The notes beneath the pieces were generated by a model. That model had not been told where the DNA came from, ran no database searches, and saw only the letters and a list, made by a program, of their open reading frames with translations. Below are positions 1 through 11,566 of a stretch of DNA of 64,000 nucleotides, piece by piece. The position numbers were made by a program, and so were the translations under genes. Source of the stretch: Aquila chrysaetos chrysaetos. Lineage: Eukaryota > Chordata > Aves > Accipitriformes > Accipitridae. The DNA lies in assembly GCF_900496995.4 (NCBI RefSeq), contig NC_044022.1, forward strand, positions 21,218,938 to 21,282,937, read 5' to 3'. Position 1 is the first letter of the stretch. Each line of letters begins with the position of its first letter.

Positions 1-1153
1 ACATGTGTTTTTAGAAAAATAATCCAAAATATTGATGCTTATGCTGTAGTTACAGTGATAAGGGCTAGGGTAAGCAGCAATTCCTCATTTTATAACACAG
101 ACACGGGTATTTTTGTGATATCTATGCCCCAAATTCCTGTGTCCCATTTACAACTGGGTCTGCTAATACACATCCTTCATTGACAGGACTCAGGTGTTTG
201 TACCGCCATTTGCTAGCAGCTTGGGGGAGGGGGAGTTTTGCATGCACATTTGCCATACAAATTCACATTCATACTATGGCACTCGAAAAAAGAAAAAAAC
301 AATCTAGCGTGTTATCCAAGTTCAATAATGATGAGGTATTTCCTATTCTCCAGAGCTGCCTGTTCCATGTGACCAATGGAGCTACCTCTTCTAGGCATTT
401 ATGGTGGGACATTCATGGTTGGTCTAAACACAGGCTCCACTCCTCTATTTACTGACTGTTTGGGGAGTCATAGACCAGGCAGTTCAAATCCCTTATCACT
501 TTCAAACTTTGGTGTCATTTTAGGAGATTTGAATACGGCCTCAGAGCTTATACCAAGGCCCACACCATGATGGTGATGGCAACAACAATAACAACAGACT
601 TACAGAGGCACAGTATGTTGTTGGAAGTTCTGAAATTTCACTTACATGGAGTTAACAGCCTAGTACCTGAACCTACATCCCTAAGCAGAACACCAAGCTA
701 ATACCCATGTGAGAAGGGTTACCAGATGGTGACTTTCTTATGGTCTTACACGCTTATTTTAGATTTTAGGCTCTGAAGAAAATAAATGTATGCACGTATG
801 TATGTTCTAAAGAGCAAACAGGACCTGTTAGTTTAAGGATAGAGACTGCCTTTGGAAATAACAGCAAGCATTCACTATGTTTCAATCTCCTAGATAAAAC
901 ATGCTCTGTATGTTGAGCTGTACAGTAGAATAAACCACTAGTTACTGGACTAAAGTTTCTGAAAGGTTAATTAGCCACAGATTGTTCAGGATCATCTCCT
1001 GAATGTTACACCACAACCTCAATTCCATGCCATGGTCCAACTGTAATAAGCCAGTAAACTGGCTTAGCAGACCTTCGAAAGCACTACTTGACAAACACAA
1101 AATGCCACAGTAATCAAAAGGTTTAGGTAGAGTATTTCAGAGATGGAACGTAC
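1..1153 (-). other. SYTL2: SYTL2 intron toward the C2 exons
   Basis: AT-rich intron sequence. I looked for the Ser-rich exon that precedes C2A and did not find it here, so it lies further left. No other gene or repeat recognised. Confidence 0.75.
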
Positions 1154-1248
1154 CTCTTCCTGTAGGAATGATGGTACTGACTTGCTCAGTCCTTTGAGTT
1201 TTTCAGGATTGGAAAACAGCTTATCAGGCTGTGGAGGCACTGTGGAAA
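1154..1248 (-). CDS. SYTL2: SYTL2 exon 11: last linker exon before the C2A exons
   Basis: A 95-bp exon encoding [20 protein letters not shown] and then [11 protein letters not shown], aligned with [20 protein letters not shown] and SKSVPAFLQDE of mammals. The acceptor is TTGCTGCTCTTCAG and the donor GAG|GTACGT. It enters in phase 1 and leaves in phase 0. It is the last SYTL2 exon found in the window; the following Ser-rich and C2A exons are expected beyond the left edge. Confidence 0.94.
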
Positions 1249-2365
1249 CTGAAGAGCAGCAATTCAAAAGGCTTCAAAAATACATTTGTACATCAAAACA
1301 GTGATATTCCGTAAGAGGACATGGTTAGAAACAAGCAACTTTGATGAAATACATGCACGTGCACAACCAGTTTACAACTTGGATGCAAGATTTCCTGCCT
1401 GCCGCCCCCCCATATAGGACCCAGAGAAGCTATCATTAGGAAGGATAATCTACTTTGACATCTCCTATAACACTGACCAAAGAACTTTGGCAGGAGCAAA
1501 AATGTTTACATTGCTGACATGACATACAAGCCTGGGTGCTGCAAGCAAATTCTGATCAAATGTGGTGAAGAAAACATTTTCATTTTACCTTCTAGACTTT
1601 CTTCCCAGAGCAAGAATAAGTGCACTTATGCAGTAACCACACCATCATTGACATTAGAGTCATCCTAAGGATCTTGGTAAGAAGTACAAGCCAAACTCTG
1701 TTCTTTTATTTACTCAGCCTAATTAATTGCAATAGGAACATTTATGTAAATCAAGCAATTTTTAGACCTGAACAAGGAAGTTTCAACTATTCCTAGTTAA
1801 TTATAAGATGCATATCTCATTAATGATGCACTTTTTTGCAGCTCATCTCTCCAACTTTTGTATACCTCTACTGAAGTTCAGTTCTATGCTCTATACAAAG
1901 CTTAATTGCACAAGCTAGCCTTGCAAAAATCCAGTTTGCAGTAAGCCCACAATTATGCTCTAACCATACTTATATTTAATAATGCACTAAAGCTCTATAT
2001 CTTTGGACTGGATACACATTGTGAAATGCTCCAATACTGAATAACGTATGACAGAATTACTTGGCAACAAACAGCCAGCTACAGGGGCACATTATCTATT
2101 GCATAAAATGAAACACTGCACACGACGGGATTGTTTGCAAGGCATGAGTTAAGCTTTTGCAGAGCTTTTGCTGTTGAAGCTCAAATAGTGCTCTACGTAT
2201 TGGTTATTGTCAGTATGCAGTTAGATGAAGTTTTCCCATTGAGCAAGTATCTAGTCCAGATGTATAACTTGTTAGTTGTTAAATAAAAAAGGATTTTCAA
2301 TGTATTAGTTTAAATATCAGTGGAGAAGTCGCTCCATTGTCTGCTGGAAGAATCCTGTTACTCAC

Positions 2366-2413
2366 TTCCTGCTGTATTTTCATTCCTCTCTTGATGCTGA
2401 TCAGGTTTCAGAC
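2366..2413 (-). CDS. SYTL2: SYTL2 exon 10: 48-bp symmetric mini-exon
   Basis: Encodes GLKPDQHQERNENTAG, matching the mammalian segment DEKPDQKPVTNECVPR in the shared KPDQ and NE positions and in place. The acceptor is ACTGAGCAG and the donor GGAA|GTGAGT. It is phase 1 to phase 1; joined to its neighbours it gives SAED-GLKPDQ and [11 protein letters not shown], the latter restoring the conserved ISTVP junction. The acceptor has a weak pyrimidine tract, which fits a cassette exon. Confidence 0.8.
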
Positions 2414-3648
2414 CTGCTCAGTGCAGTATTGACAACAGTCATTCAGTAGCACAAACAGCTTTGCAATGTTATAAATAGCATCAATATATATTTTATATGT
2501 GGGAAGTTTTTGACTTCCCCAGACCCCATATGGTTCTGTGTTTTGCATCGCTGTCCTCCTTTGAGGAGCTGGATGATAACAAAGGTAACATGAGTGTATA
2601 AGATAGGCAAAGCAAAAAGATGAATAGTATTTTCAAAAGAACTTGCCTTATTCTGTCTATACAGCTATCAGTTTGGCTGTTTGTCTTTTTTTTTAAAAAA
2701 ACCCTTCATTCTTAATAAATTTAACTCAAACACCCCCCACCCTTTTCAGGTAAGTGTCTACACATTCCATACTGAATGTAAAACATGCTTTCAGTAGGGG
2801 TCTCCATTTGAAAGCAAAGTACTTAAGTCTTGTTAATTTACTGGACATTGCATGCATCCTATTACGCTATGATCATTCTATTTATACTATAGGCCACTAA
2901 CATGCAAAATGCTTTAAAGCATCTAAAACATGACAATAAATGCAACTGTGCACAAATATTTTTTAAAACTGTAGTGCTCCAATGCAGCAAATAAAAGAAT
3001 TGTGTGTTATATTCCAGCATATTCAGTGTTCATCTTGACATGTTCCTGGAGCAGGTTTGCTTTTATTTTGCTTAGATTTGGAATTTCTAAAGGTATATGG
3101 AAAAATTTAACAGTAAGGCATCTGTAATGCACTAATGGACTGATAACATCAACAGTAGCTGATCTAGCAGTTCATCTATTGCTTAGAGTAATTCTACTTT
3201 GCTGGATTGAGACAGGGATTGTAAGAGATGTTCCTTTTCAACTGATGTATTCTGAAGCATGTTTTGCACTAGCAAAAGTCATCTTGCATCTTATAAAACA
3301 ACAAATTAACAGACAAATTCAATATTTACTCAGGCCAAGCCTTTCAACTGAGCTGATGTTCAAAGCTCTCAATGATTTCAGTAACTGTTTCATAGGCTGA
3401 ATGACCAAAGGCCAAAATAATACACTGATAGGTGGCACAGAGTTTCTGCAGATATAGCAGGACACAACATAGGTATATTCTTTAAGAATAAAACAACACA
3501 ACAAAATTCTACAAAAGCATTTCAGTCATGCTGAAGTTAATCAAATCTAAAAGCACAATACAATTCTTGGCTTAAAAAAGTCCTTCACTAGCAAACAGAG
3601 GCCATTGAAAAAACAATAAACTTCCATGCAGACACAAAAGATATTTAC

Positions 3649-3702
3649 CATCTTCAGCACTAAGAGCTAATTCTTCCTTTGGATTATTTATTTTTCCTTT
3701 AT
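3649..3702 (-). CDS. SYTL2: SYTL2 exon 9: 54-bp symmetric mini-exon
   Basis: Encodes NKGKINNPKEELALSAED, aligning with the mammalian segment NQAKVDNQPEELVRSAED. The acceptor is CTTTTCTCCTGCACAG and the donor GATG|GTAAAT. It is phase 1 to phase 1 and too short to stand out as an ORF. It is a plausible regulated cassette, since alternative splicing in this part of SYTL2 is known in mammals. Confidence 0.88.
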
Positions 3703-4688
3703 CTGTGCAGGAGAAAAGTAACACAGTTAGAAATTTTGCTGTTCAGTATGATAAAATGGATGACAGTGGTAATCACAGAATTAAAAGTAATGAGGACCAA
3801 AAAAACAAATAAACCAGCAGAGCCATGGGAATGGTTAAATTCAAGAGATGCTTTCTACTTCACACACTACTTCAAGCCTACATCCAAGCAGCAGTCTCAT
3901 GTTGACACAGTTTCTATTAGTGTGCTGTTGCAACAATGTTAGTGCATACCTAAAACCTAGAAACTCGTTAGAAGCAAGCAGTAGCATAAGTAGTATTAGA
4001 ACAGTAATTTGTCAACAATAGCCAACATCTTTCAAAATCTACACCTCCACACTTCCATTTAGAAATGTAAGTTCAGTTTATGTCTTCCCCATTAGAGATA
4101 ACCATTAGACGTGAGATAAGCATGAAAACTCAGGGCCAGGATGAAGTGAGACAGGAATAATAATTTAAAAAAAAAAAATCCTAAGAGGCTACAGAGGGAA
4201 GTCAGGAATGAATTTTAAGTACAATCTTGTCTCACTGTATTCTCTTAAAGTGAGTTTGGTATATTAACTGCTAGAACACACAGGTGAAACACTACTAAAC
4301 TAAGATGATTTTTTCATACTTGCACTGTCTACTAATTTGACCCAAGCAAGCAGCCAGGAGATAATGGCAGTTGTTGCTCATTACTGATTTGGGTGGTTGC
4401 CAATACTTTCACTATTGAAAAACTATCCAAGAAACAGTTCATCACTGATTAACATAGCGCATTTTTGGAAGATGTCTGCTTCATAGACCAGTGTTGTTTC
4501 AAAATTAACACAAAGAACTGAAAAGTAAAATGTATGAGAAAAGAATTCAGTTGTACAGTTCAAGATCCATATGGCTTATTGAGAAACAAAGACAAAAACA
4601 CTACTTGGCAAAGCTGTATAGAAGACCAGCATGAACACATTTAAGCCAAACTGGGGTCATGGGAGACACACACAAGCTTTGTGCTTAC

Positions 4689-4790
4689 TTGAGGTGGCTG
4701 ATGAAATGTCCTCTAGACTTTTGGAAGCCATTTTCCTATCTGCACTCCTTTTCAAAGCCATCAAAACAGGGTTTAATTCTTCTTCTGAAC
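4689..4790 (-). CDS. SYTL2: SYTL2 exon 8: SEEE...SLEDIS linker exon
   Basis: A 102-bp exon encoding GSEEELNPVLMALKRSADRK and then MASKSLEDISSATS. It aligns with [20 protein letters not shown] and MPSKSLEDISSDSS of mammalian Slp2-a. The acceptor is CTCGTAACAG and the donor TCAA|GTAAGC. It is phase 1 to phase 1, so skippable in frame. This is the block immediately before the short alternative exons of the linker. Confidence 0.95.
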
Positions 4791-6270
4791 CTGTTACGAG
4801 ACAAAACACATGAACACTGCACACACAGACATGCCATTTTAAGCAAGTCACTAAAAAACCAGCCATGGATTTCTCATAAGAATCTATTTTGACTGTTAGC
4901 AAAGACAGTGAACATTCAATGAAAACACAAAATAAATCCAAAATAAACAAAACAAATGCCTAATTTTAAATGTCCATTTGCTCTAAGTTCTCTCAGCTGT
5001 CAGGGGAGAGAGGCAGGTTGGCTGATTTGCCTGCGTAGTTATCTCTGTCTGTACTGACTAATAAGGGGGGCTCAGGCAATTATGGCACTTAACTGTCTAA
5101 GAACAATATAGGATAAACTCAGACATAAGCCATTTTGTAACCATCTTGTTATGAATCAGCACAAAAAAGTTAATAGCTTTAGTTTTTTCCTCTGTGTAAA
5201 TTTGCCCCTTATATTTATTCCCCAGTGAAAGTAATTCTGTTTCAATACTTGAGTAACAACCACAAAAAAAATCCCCAGCTGTGGAGATATTTGGATACCT
5301 GAAATTATGCAGTTGCCTCCAAGGGCAGAATCAAGACAGACCTAGATCCTTCAGAAACCTTTAAGACCTTCTCTCCTCCCTCCCTTACTTTCCCCTCCAT
5401 CAGCTAACCAACCAGGCTTTACAGTGTTGCTGCCTGAAATTATGGGTTAAAAAAAATTATATTTCATTATTCCTCATTTGTTTTGGGTTTTCACTGACTT
5501 TCATTGGAATCTCACTTTCAAAACAGGCTCAAGAGTAAATTGGCAGGCCCTGGAAACTTCACAGATTTCTCAGATTCTCCAGGTGAAGAAAACATCCCCA
5601 GTCTCTCAGGAACAGATTAAAAAGGTTAAATTATCTCCTCTACCATAAGTTCTTTGATGACTAATCACATTCTATACATTGACTAGAGCTGCCATTCAAC
5701 CAATTAATAAGAATCCTTGTAAATAGACCATTTCATTTATATGGCCACTTTCTAGTGCAACAGGCAGCAATGCTAAATGAAATAGCACAGAGTATTGGTT
5801 TTGTCTTTATATCCAGCCATTCCACTCATAAATATTTACCTTTGAAGACTAGCTGGTCAAACTAAAGAATGAACTCAGTCAGTCACTGATATTTTTTTTT
5901 TCCCTCTTTTAATCCAGGATATTTAAAAGAAATACCAGATTTTGAGTGTTACAATGTTATTAATTTGAAGGATGTATCACAGGGGAGGAAGAAAAGGGTA
6001 AATCATGAAGACTGATACGATTGATTCATGCTGCTAAACTCCCCTTATTGAAGGGGCTTACCCAAATGTAGCATTTTTTTGTCAAACACTTTCCAATTAA
6101 AGGACTTAATTAGTTCTTCCCATCTTTCCCAAACAAATATCCAAAGCATTCAATTAAGAAATAAGCATCACACAGACTTTTGGTTAACTTATTTCTAGTT
6201 GGCTACCAAAAGAAATTGTAGCCGTGTTTAACAACCCAGCACCATGAATTTTAGAAATCAAACAGCTCAC

Positions 6271-9200
6271 AAGTTGAACTTCTGGTTCCAGAGTAGGACT
6301 CAGAGTTTTCATCTGAAAACTTGGATCCCAAATTTGAGCTGTCCCCTTCCTCTTCATCATTATCGTCATGCTGAGACCTTAGGCAGAGTTGAGTTCCTTC
6401 TGGCTGGGGGGAGATGCTCTCATCTTTAAGTGGTGTGCTTGCTCTTCTGAATTTCAACAGTGCTTTAAATTCTGAATTCTTTTCAGAGGCATCCAAGGAT
6501 GTGCTTTCATCTCTCCTTCCTTTTTCATTTATCTTGAATGGCTTGATTGCAATCATATTGGTCTCTCCTTCCAAGGGAAGAAGATCAACTGGAGCCATGC
6601 TTCTCTTTTCTGTTTTATTAATACCTCCATTTCTTCTAGGAAGATCAGAAGCTTCAATTTCATTTACTGCAGGATCATTTAATGAAGCTTTGATATTTTG
6701 TTCTGGAGCCCCCCCTTTGACAGCTATCTTCATCTGTGTATGATAGCTACTTAAAGCACTATACGGCTGTGACATTGTCATGAATAGAGTCTCTTTTTGT
6801 GATGGAAATGTATGATCCCCAAACTTTTCTGGTTTATGTAACTCTTTGGATATTGGAGATGAAGTTTCAGATGCTTCTTGAAGAAGCTGTTCTAAAGAAC
6901 TACTGAATTCAGTGAATTTTGCAATATTTGAAACAGAAGTTTTTTCTATTGTTTCTTGTATTTCTTGAGGAGGATCTCTCTCTTGTTGATGTGGAGCATG
7001 CAAACTTTGACTAGTCTGTATTTTACTTTGTATTTTCTTATCCGCATTTTCCACCACAGAAGCTGGTGTTTCAGAGATCTCCTTTGGTAGCTTCAGCAAA
7101 TTAACATCAGATACTTCATATTCAGCTTTGGACAGTACAGATCTTTCTATGGTCTCACTTATCTCCTGTGGCAACTCTCCATCATGCTCATAGGTTGTGC
7201 TTTTAACTTCCACCTCAGCAGTTCTCTGTACTGTGCTGTCAGCACGTTTTGGTTTAGGAGGTGGTGTTTCAGAGGCCTCTTCCAACAGCTTCTCTAAAGC
7301 AGAACTCAAGCCACTGACCTTGGATGGAGCAACAGACTTTTCTATGGTCTCACTGATTTCCTGTGGCAACTCTCTATCAAGCTCATAGGTCATGCTTTTA
7401 AATTCCATCTCAGCAGTTCTCTGTACTGTGCTAGTGGCACGTTTCGGTTTAGGAGGTGGCATTTCAGAAGCCTCCTTCATCAGCTTCTCTAAAGCAGAAC
7501 TCAAGCCACTGACCTTGGATGGGGCAACAGACTTTTCTATGGTCTCACTGATTTCCTGTGGCAACTCTCTATCATGCTCATAGGTCATGCTTTTAAAATC
7601 CATCTCAGCAGTTCTCTGTACTGTGCTAATGGCACGTTTTGGTTTAGGAGGTGGTGTTTCAGAAGCTTCCTTCATCAGCTTCTCTAAAGCAGAATTCAAG
7701 CTGCTGACCTTGGATGGGGCAACAGACTTTTCTGCGGTCTCATTGACCTCTTCAGGCTGACCAGTATCTTCTTGGCATGTTGATTCTATACTACAATTAG
7801 TTTGTGATATACTATTCACGTCATTGGATGTTTTCATTCCCATCCTTGTATATTCAGAAGGTTGATACACAAAGGTTTCTCTGAGCAGGTTCTGCAAACC
7901 AGCTTGAGGCCTCCGAGAACCCTCAAGAGTATCATCCTTGTCTGCTGCCTGATGTTGTAGACAGAAAGGTTCAAATTCCCTAAACATTTTCCTGAGGCTT
8001 TTTTTGTTTTCATGCTCATCTGTTGATGCCACATTCATTTTTCCTGTGCTTTTGCTTATTTCTTCTTTTTGATCAGCAGGAGAAACGTCATGACTCTGTT
8101 CTACTGTTCTTTCAAAGACCCTGGACTGATCTGGCTCTTTCAAAATGTTTTCTTTTAGGTTCAAGCTAGATGATGTCTCAGAGGCTTCCTTTTCTAACTT
8201 CTTTAGGCCTAATTTGAATACATCAAGCTTAGCTTTAGGTAGAGCGACCTTATCCACAGTTTCTGCAGTTTCCTCTTTAGGGAGACTGACATCTAATGGA
8301 GTAGTCTTGTTCTCCACTTTTTCTACAGGTAAACATAGACAATCATCTACTGCTGTCTCCTTTAAAGCATCTTTATCACGAGGTGACTGGAGAAACTGCA
8401 AGGAAACATGATGTTCTGATGAAACAATACTTTTTTCTATACATTCTTTAACTTCTTGCTCTGGAAGAACCATCTTTTCCTGGGGTTTTGAGATAACTGT
8501 TTTTCCTTCCAGCTGGACAGAGCATGTATTTTTCGTGTGTGCCACATTCAGACCTTTCAGGGTAGGTGATCCTGGAGGCAGTTCACATACCATAGAATCT
8601 AATTTCTGTGGTTTTTCTCTCTCAGATGTTTGGGTTTGTTGTTGAATTAACTCTTGCTTGCTCATATTATCTCTGCCTTTATCTTCCCTTGACTTTCTTT
8701 CGTAAGTTATTGAACTAGTATTTGGCAAAGAAATATCTCCCCTATCAATGCTATTCTGCAATTTAACTCCAGTATCCCAGAAGTTTCTCAAACTCTGGAA
8801 CTGTGAAGGATCTGAAATTTGATTCTTGAACTTTTCATTCAGTTTTTCTTTTAAAGACAAAATCTGGAACCTGGGCTTCTGCTGGGAAGAAGTAACAACT
8901 TTTCCTTTAAGTGTTTCTTTCTCATCTTTGTCTTTGTTTTCTAGGGAAGCTGAAGTGGCACCAACTCTTGGCTGCAAGTTACTGGCTTTTGGCAATTCTC
9001 TATATTCATGAACTTTACCATCAGATGGAAGTGTTCTTTCTACTTTTTCAACTGCATGGCCTGGTCCAAACTCAGAAGAGTTTTGATGTTCATTTCTTGA
9101 AGCCTGGCTTGCACAACTTACTTCAACACTTCTTAAAATATTCTTGCTTGGATCATCCAATTCATTAGGTAGGTATACCGCAGTTGGTTTTATTTTGTCA

Positions 9201-9939
9201 CTTTCTCTGAGACTTTTCAGAGCACTGCCTCCTGATACATTAGTATTGATATTAACTTTGTTCTCTCCGTGACTGGGGATAGTTTTATCCCTTTCCCAGA
9301 ATGCTCTGATCTCTGTTATTCTTCTTTTTTCTCGTATTGCCTTCTCTGATTCACATTTCTGAACTGGTAGCTTGTGTTCTTGATTTTCCAATAAATTTGA
9401 TTTTTTATTTTGTTGCTTGATTTCCTGACCATGTTCTCTTTCTTCAACTCTTGTAGAGTCAAATTCAGTTAGTGGTTTGTCATTTTGCTCCTCATTCTCT
9501 TCCCCTTTCACCCTCTCTTTTATCAGCTGTGTATCTTCTGAAATAAATGATGTAGGTGAAATACTATTCCATTGTTTAACCTTTGCAAAGGATAACTCTT
9601 TTCTAACTTTTGTTTTTCCATCCATGCTAGGCCCACTGTGTTCTGTAGGAAGAACTGCTTTTCTGGATGAGAAGTCCACTTCCTCTTTGGGTTCCCAGCC
9701 TTGGGATCTGGCTGATACATGTTTCTTATCTTCAGTACCAGAACTTCTTTTAATCCAATCTAAAACTTTTGATACAGATTCATCGGCCACTTTCATGAGT
9801 TCATCAGCATGTTTTTCAGGCTTGAAAGTGATTTTAACATCTTGCTCCTCAACAAGATCAGGCTTACCTTGTTGAAGACTTGTAGAATTGGTATTCAACA
9901 CCTCATGTGCTTCTGTCTTAGCAGAAAGCTGATGTTCAT
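6271..9939 (-). CDS. SYTL2: SYTL2 giant in-frame cassette exon (1,223 codons) with internal 65-residue repeats
   Basis: A single 3,669-bp open exon (exactly 1,223 codons, phase 1 to phase 1) between two constitutive-looking linker exons. The acceptor is TTTATGTTGTAG and the proposed donor is ACTT|GTGAGC, which lacks the usual G at -1. The product is hydrophilic, rich in Glu, Lys, Ser and Thr, with no membrane segment or recognised globular domain, so probably disordered. Visible landmarks are SKVLDWIKRSSGTED near the start, two aromatic motifs (EIRAFWERDK and SLRNFWDTGVK), and a tandem 65-residue repeat built on EKSVAPSKVSxLxSALEKL and EASETPPPKPKR. If the donor is not used, translation stops at TAA 6251-6253 after six further codons counting the split Cys, giving a protein without C2 domains; no AATAAA lies close downstream. 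Long SYTL2 isoforms with a large extra exon are recalled in mammals, but I could not check homology. Confidence 0.85.
7145..7735 (-). repeat. SYTL2: 195-bp tandem repeat inside the SYTL2 giant exon (three strong copies)
   Basis: Three consecutive near-identical 195-bp units, each encoding 65 residues of the form EKSVAPSKVSGLSSALEKL, then EASETPPPKPKRA, then STVQRTAExxxKSxTYExD, then ELPQEISETI. The period is visible from the same DNA phrase recurring at about 7178, 7373 and 7568. More diverged copies lie on both sides: downstream ERSVLSKAEYE...EISETPAS and EKTSVSNIAKF...EASETSS, upstream DKVALPKAKLD...EASETSSS. The array is therefore an old module with a recent central expansion. Its length is a multiple of three, so changes in copy number keep the frame. 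Confidence 0.95.
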
Positions 9940-10684
9940 CTACAACATAAACAAACTTATCAGACTTAGGAATCAGACACACAACTCTACAAATGTCTGA
10001 TCTGTCTTGAAAAATCTCCCTGTTGGTTTTTTTTTTTTTTAATTATTAGCAGAGAAAAGCGTTCTCTGTCCTTGTGCTTTTGGAAAGAACCATACTGCAG
10101 GCAATAGAGTAAAAAATAAATTCCTGCACTGAGATATCCTACTGGAAAATTAATCATATTACTTTTGAGGGTGCGAGCAGATAAGATTAGTTATCCCCAT
10201 TGTAAAGGAAATGGCTACATTGAAGAGAGGGCCAGGCAGGGGGGACAACCCAGCATATTTGTGTTTAGTTCCATGAACAAATCCCAAAGTCACAATTTGA
10301 TTACTACCAAGGACAGTTGACAGCAGTACACCAAAAATTCTAATCCTTCAGTTCCTGTGCAGACAGATCTACCAGGCCTTATGACAGGAATTTTATCCAA
10401 ATACCATCACTTCACCTTCATCATCCGCAATAAAGGTGCCTATCCAGGCTCTGATCTGATTGTTAATTCTTAAGAATACCTATAGAAGATCACCTAAAAA
10501 ATATTGACCACATTGCAGCATTAAAATACAAAAAAGTGATTTAGAATTTAATTCTGCATTATGTAGCACATTCCTACTATTTCTGTTTCCTAGTTGTTAA
10601 TTCTTAGATACAAGTGATTCAAACATTAATAAATATGTGCTATATGCTATTGCATTCTGTTCTTCACCCCCATTAGTCTCTTAC

Positions 10685-11566
10685 CAGTAAAGTTTTTGTG
10701 TGACTTTGATTCATGGCTCAAGAGCTGGTTGGATTTATTTTCACATGTCTCATCAACACTCAGTTCATTATTGCTATTTGGCTGGATATTGCTGGAAGTC
10801 TTCTGTGGAGTTTCAAGTTTCTTAGGAGTAACTGTCTTTGTCTGCAAGGTTTCATTAACCAGGAAGACTGACCTATTAGTGTCACAAGGGCCAGATGCCA
10901 ATGTATCTTCTTGTAAGCCATCTATTGTTTTTATTTGTAAAGCTGATGAACAGGTTCCCAAAGGCTTTACAGCAGAAATTTGCTTATTCCCAGATGAATC
11001 TGATCTAATAGCATCATTTCCACTACTCTCTATTTCATCAGATTCTAACAAATCAAACTGTCCTGTTTCCCTATGATGGTGTAGCTGTGGGCTTTGCAGA
11101 GGTTCTCCTTTACCTGTGCTAGATGAGAACCTCACTTGTTTTAGTTTTTCCAGTGAAATTTGTGTGGAGTCTTCCGCTTCTTCAGTAAAAGAGTTCTTCT
11201 CAGCTTCTCCTTCAAAAATAGTTGCAGTAGGAATACCATTCTTTTTCTGAACATCTAACATCTGACTAACACGAACTTCTGAGTCAGTGGAACTTGAACT
11301 TGAACTGCGTTTCAGAATGCCCCTGGGTGGGTTACCAATGCCATTAATCTTCTCGGTCCGTTTGGCTGGTTTTGGAACAAAGTCTTCTCTTTGTGACACA
11401 GGATCTGTTGCTTTGTGAATTAATTTTCTAGCTTTTGGGACTGGACGCTTAACTAGTCCCTTCTGTGATTCATCGGTTGGTTCTACAGAAGGCATCTTAT
11501 GTTTCTCTGATTCATCATTTTCTAAGTTTGGTTGAGGTTGGCTCTCTTCTGAGAGTGACAAAATTT
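10685..11566 (-). CDS. SYTL2: SYTL2 exon 6: disordered linker with GILKR-Ser block and PP1-type motif
   Basis: An 882-bp exon (294 codons, phase 1 to phase 1). It has three conserved landmarks of Slp2-a: VPKARKLIHKATD, PPRGILKRSSSSSSTDSE, and KQVRFSSSTGKGE followed by an acidic ETGQFDLLESDE segment. KQVRF fits the RVxF protein phosphatase 1 docking motif; mammalian SYTL2 carries the alias PPP1R151, so PP1 docking is a reasonable family-level expectation. The rest is Ser/Thr/Lys/Glu-rich and low complexity. The acceptor is GTCTTACAG and the donor ACTG|GTAAGA. The final single G can join either the 6271-9939 exon (making Asp) or the 4790 exon (making Gly, as in the mammalian GSEEE junction), both in frame. 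Confidence 0.94.

Larger units (their letters stand above)
1249..6270 (-). other. SYTL2: SYTL2 introns around the mini-exons
   Basis: Apart from the exons at 2366-2413, 3649-3702 and 4689-4790, this stretch is AT-rich intron. No further splice-bounded coding segment with matching phase and no interspersed repeat was recognised. The part 4791-6270 is the intron after the giant exon; the nearest minus-strand AATAAA there is about 1 kb below the giant exon, near 5215. Confidence 0.7.

Noticed and set aside
6414..9875. Plus-strand ORFs opposite the giant exon, including two similar 63-codon frames in the repeat
   Set aside because: They are antisense shadows of the coding exon. Their similarity to each other only reflects the 195-bp repeat.
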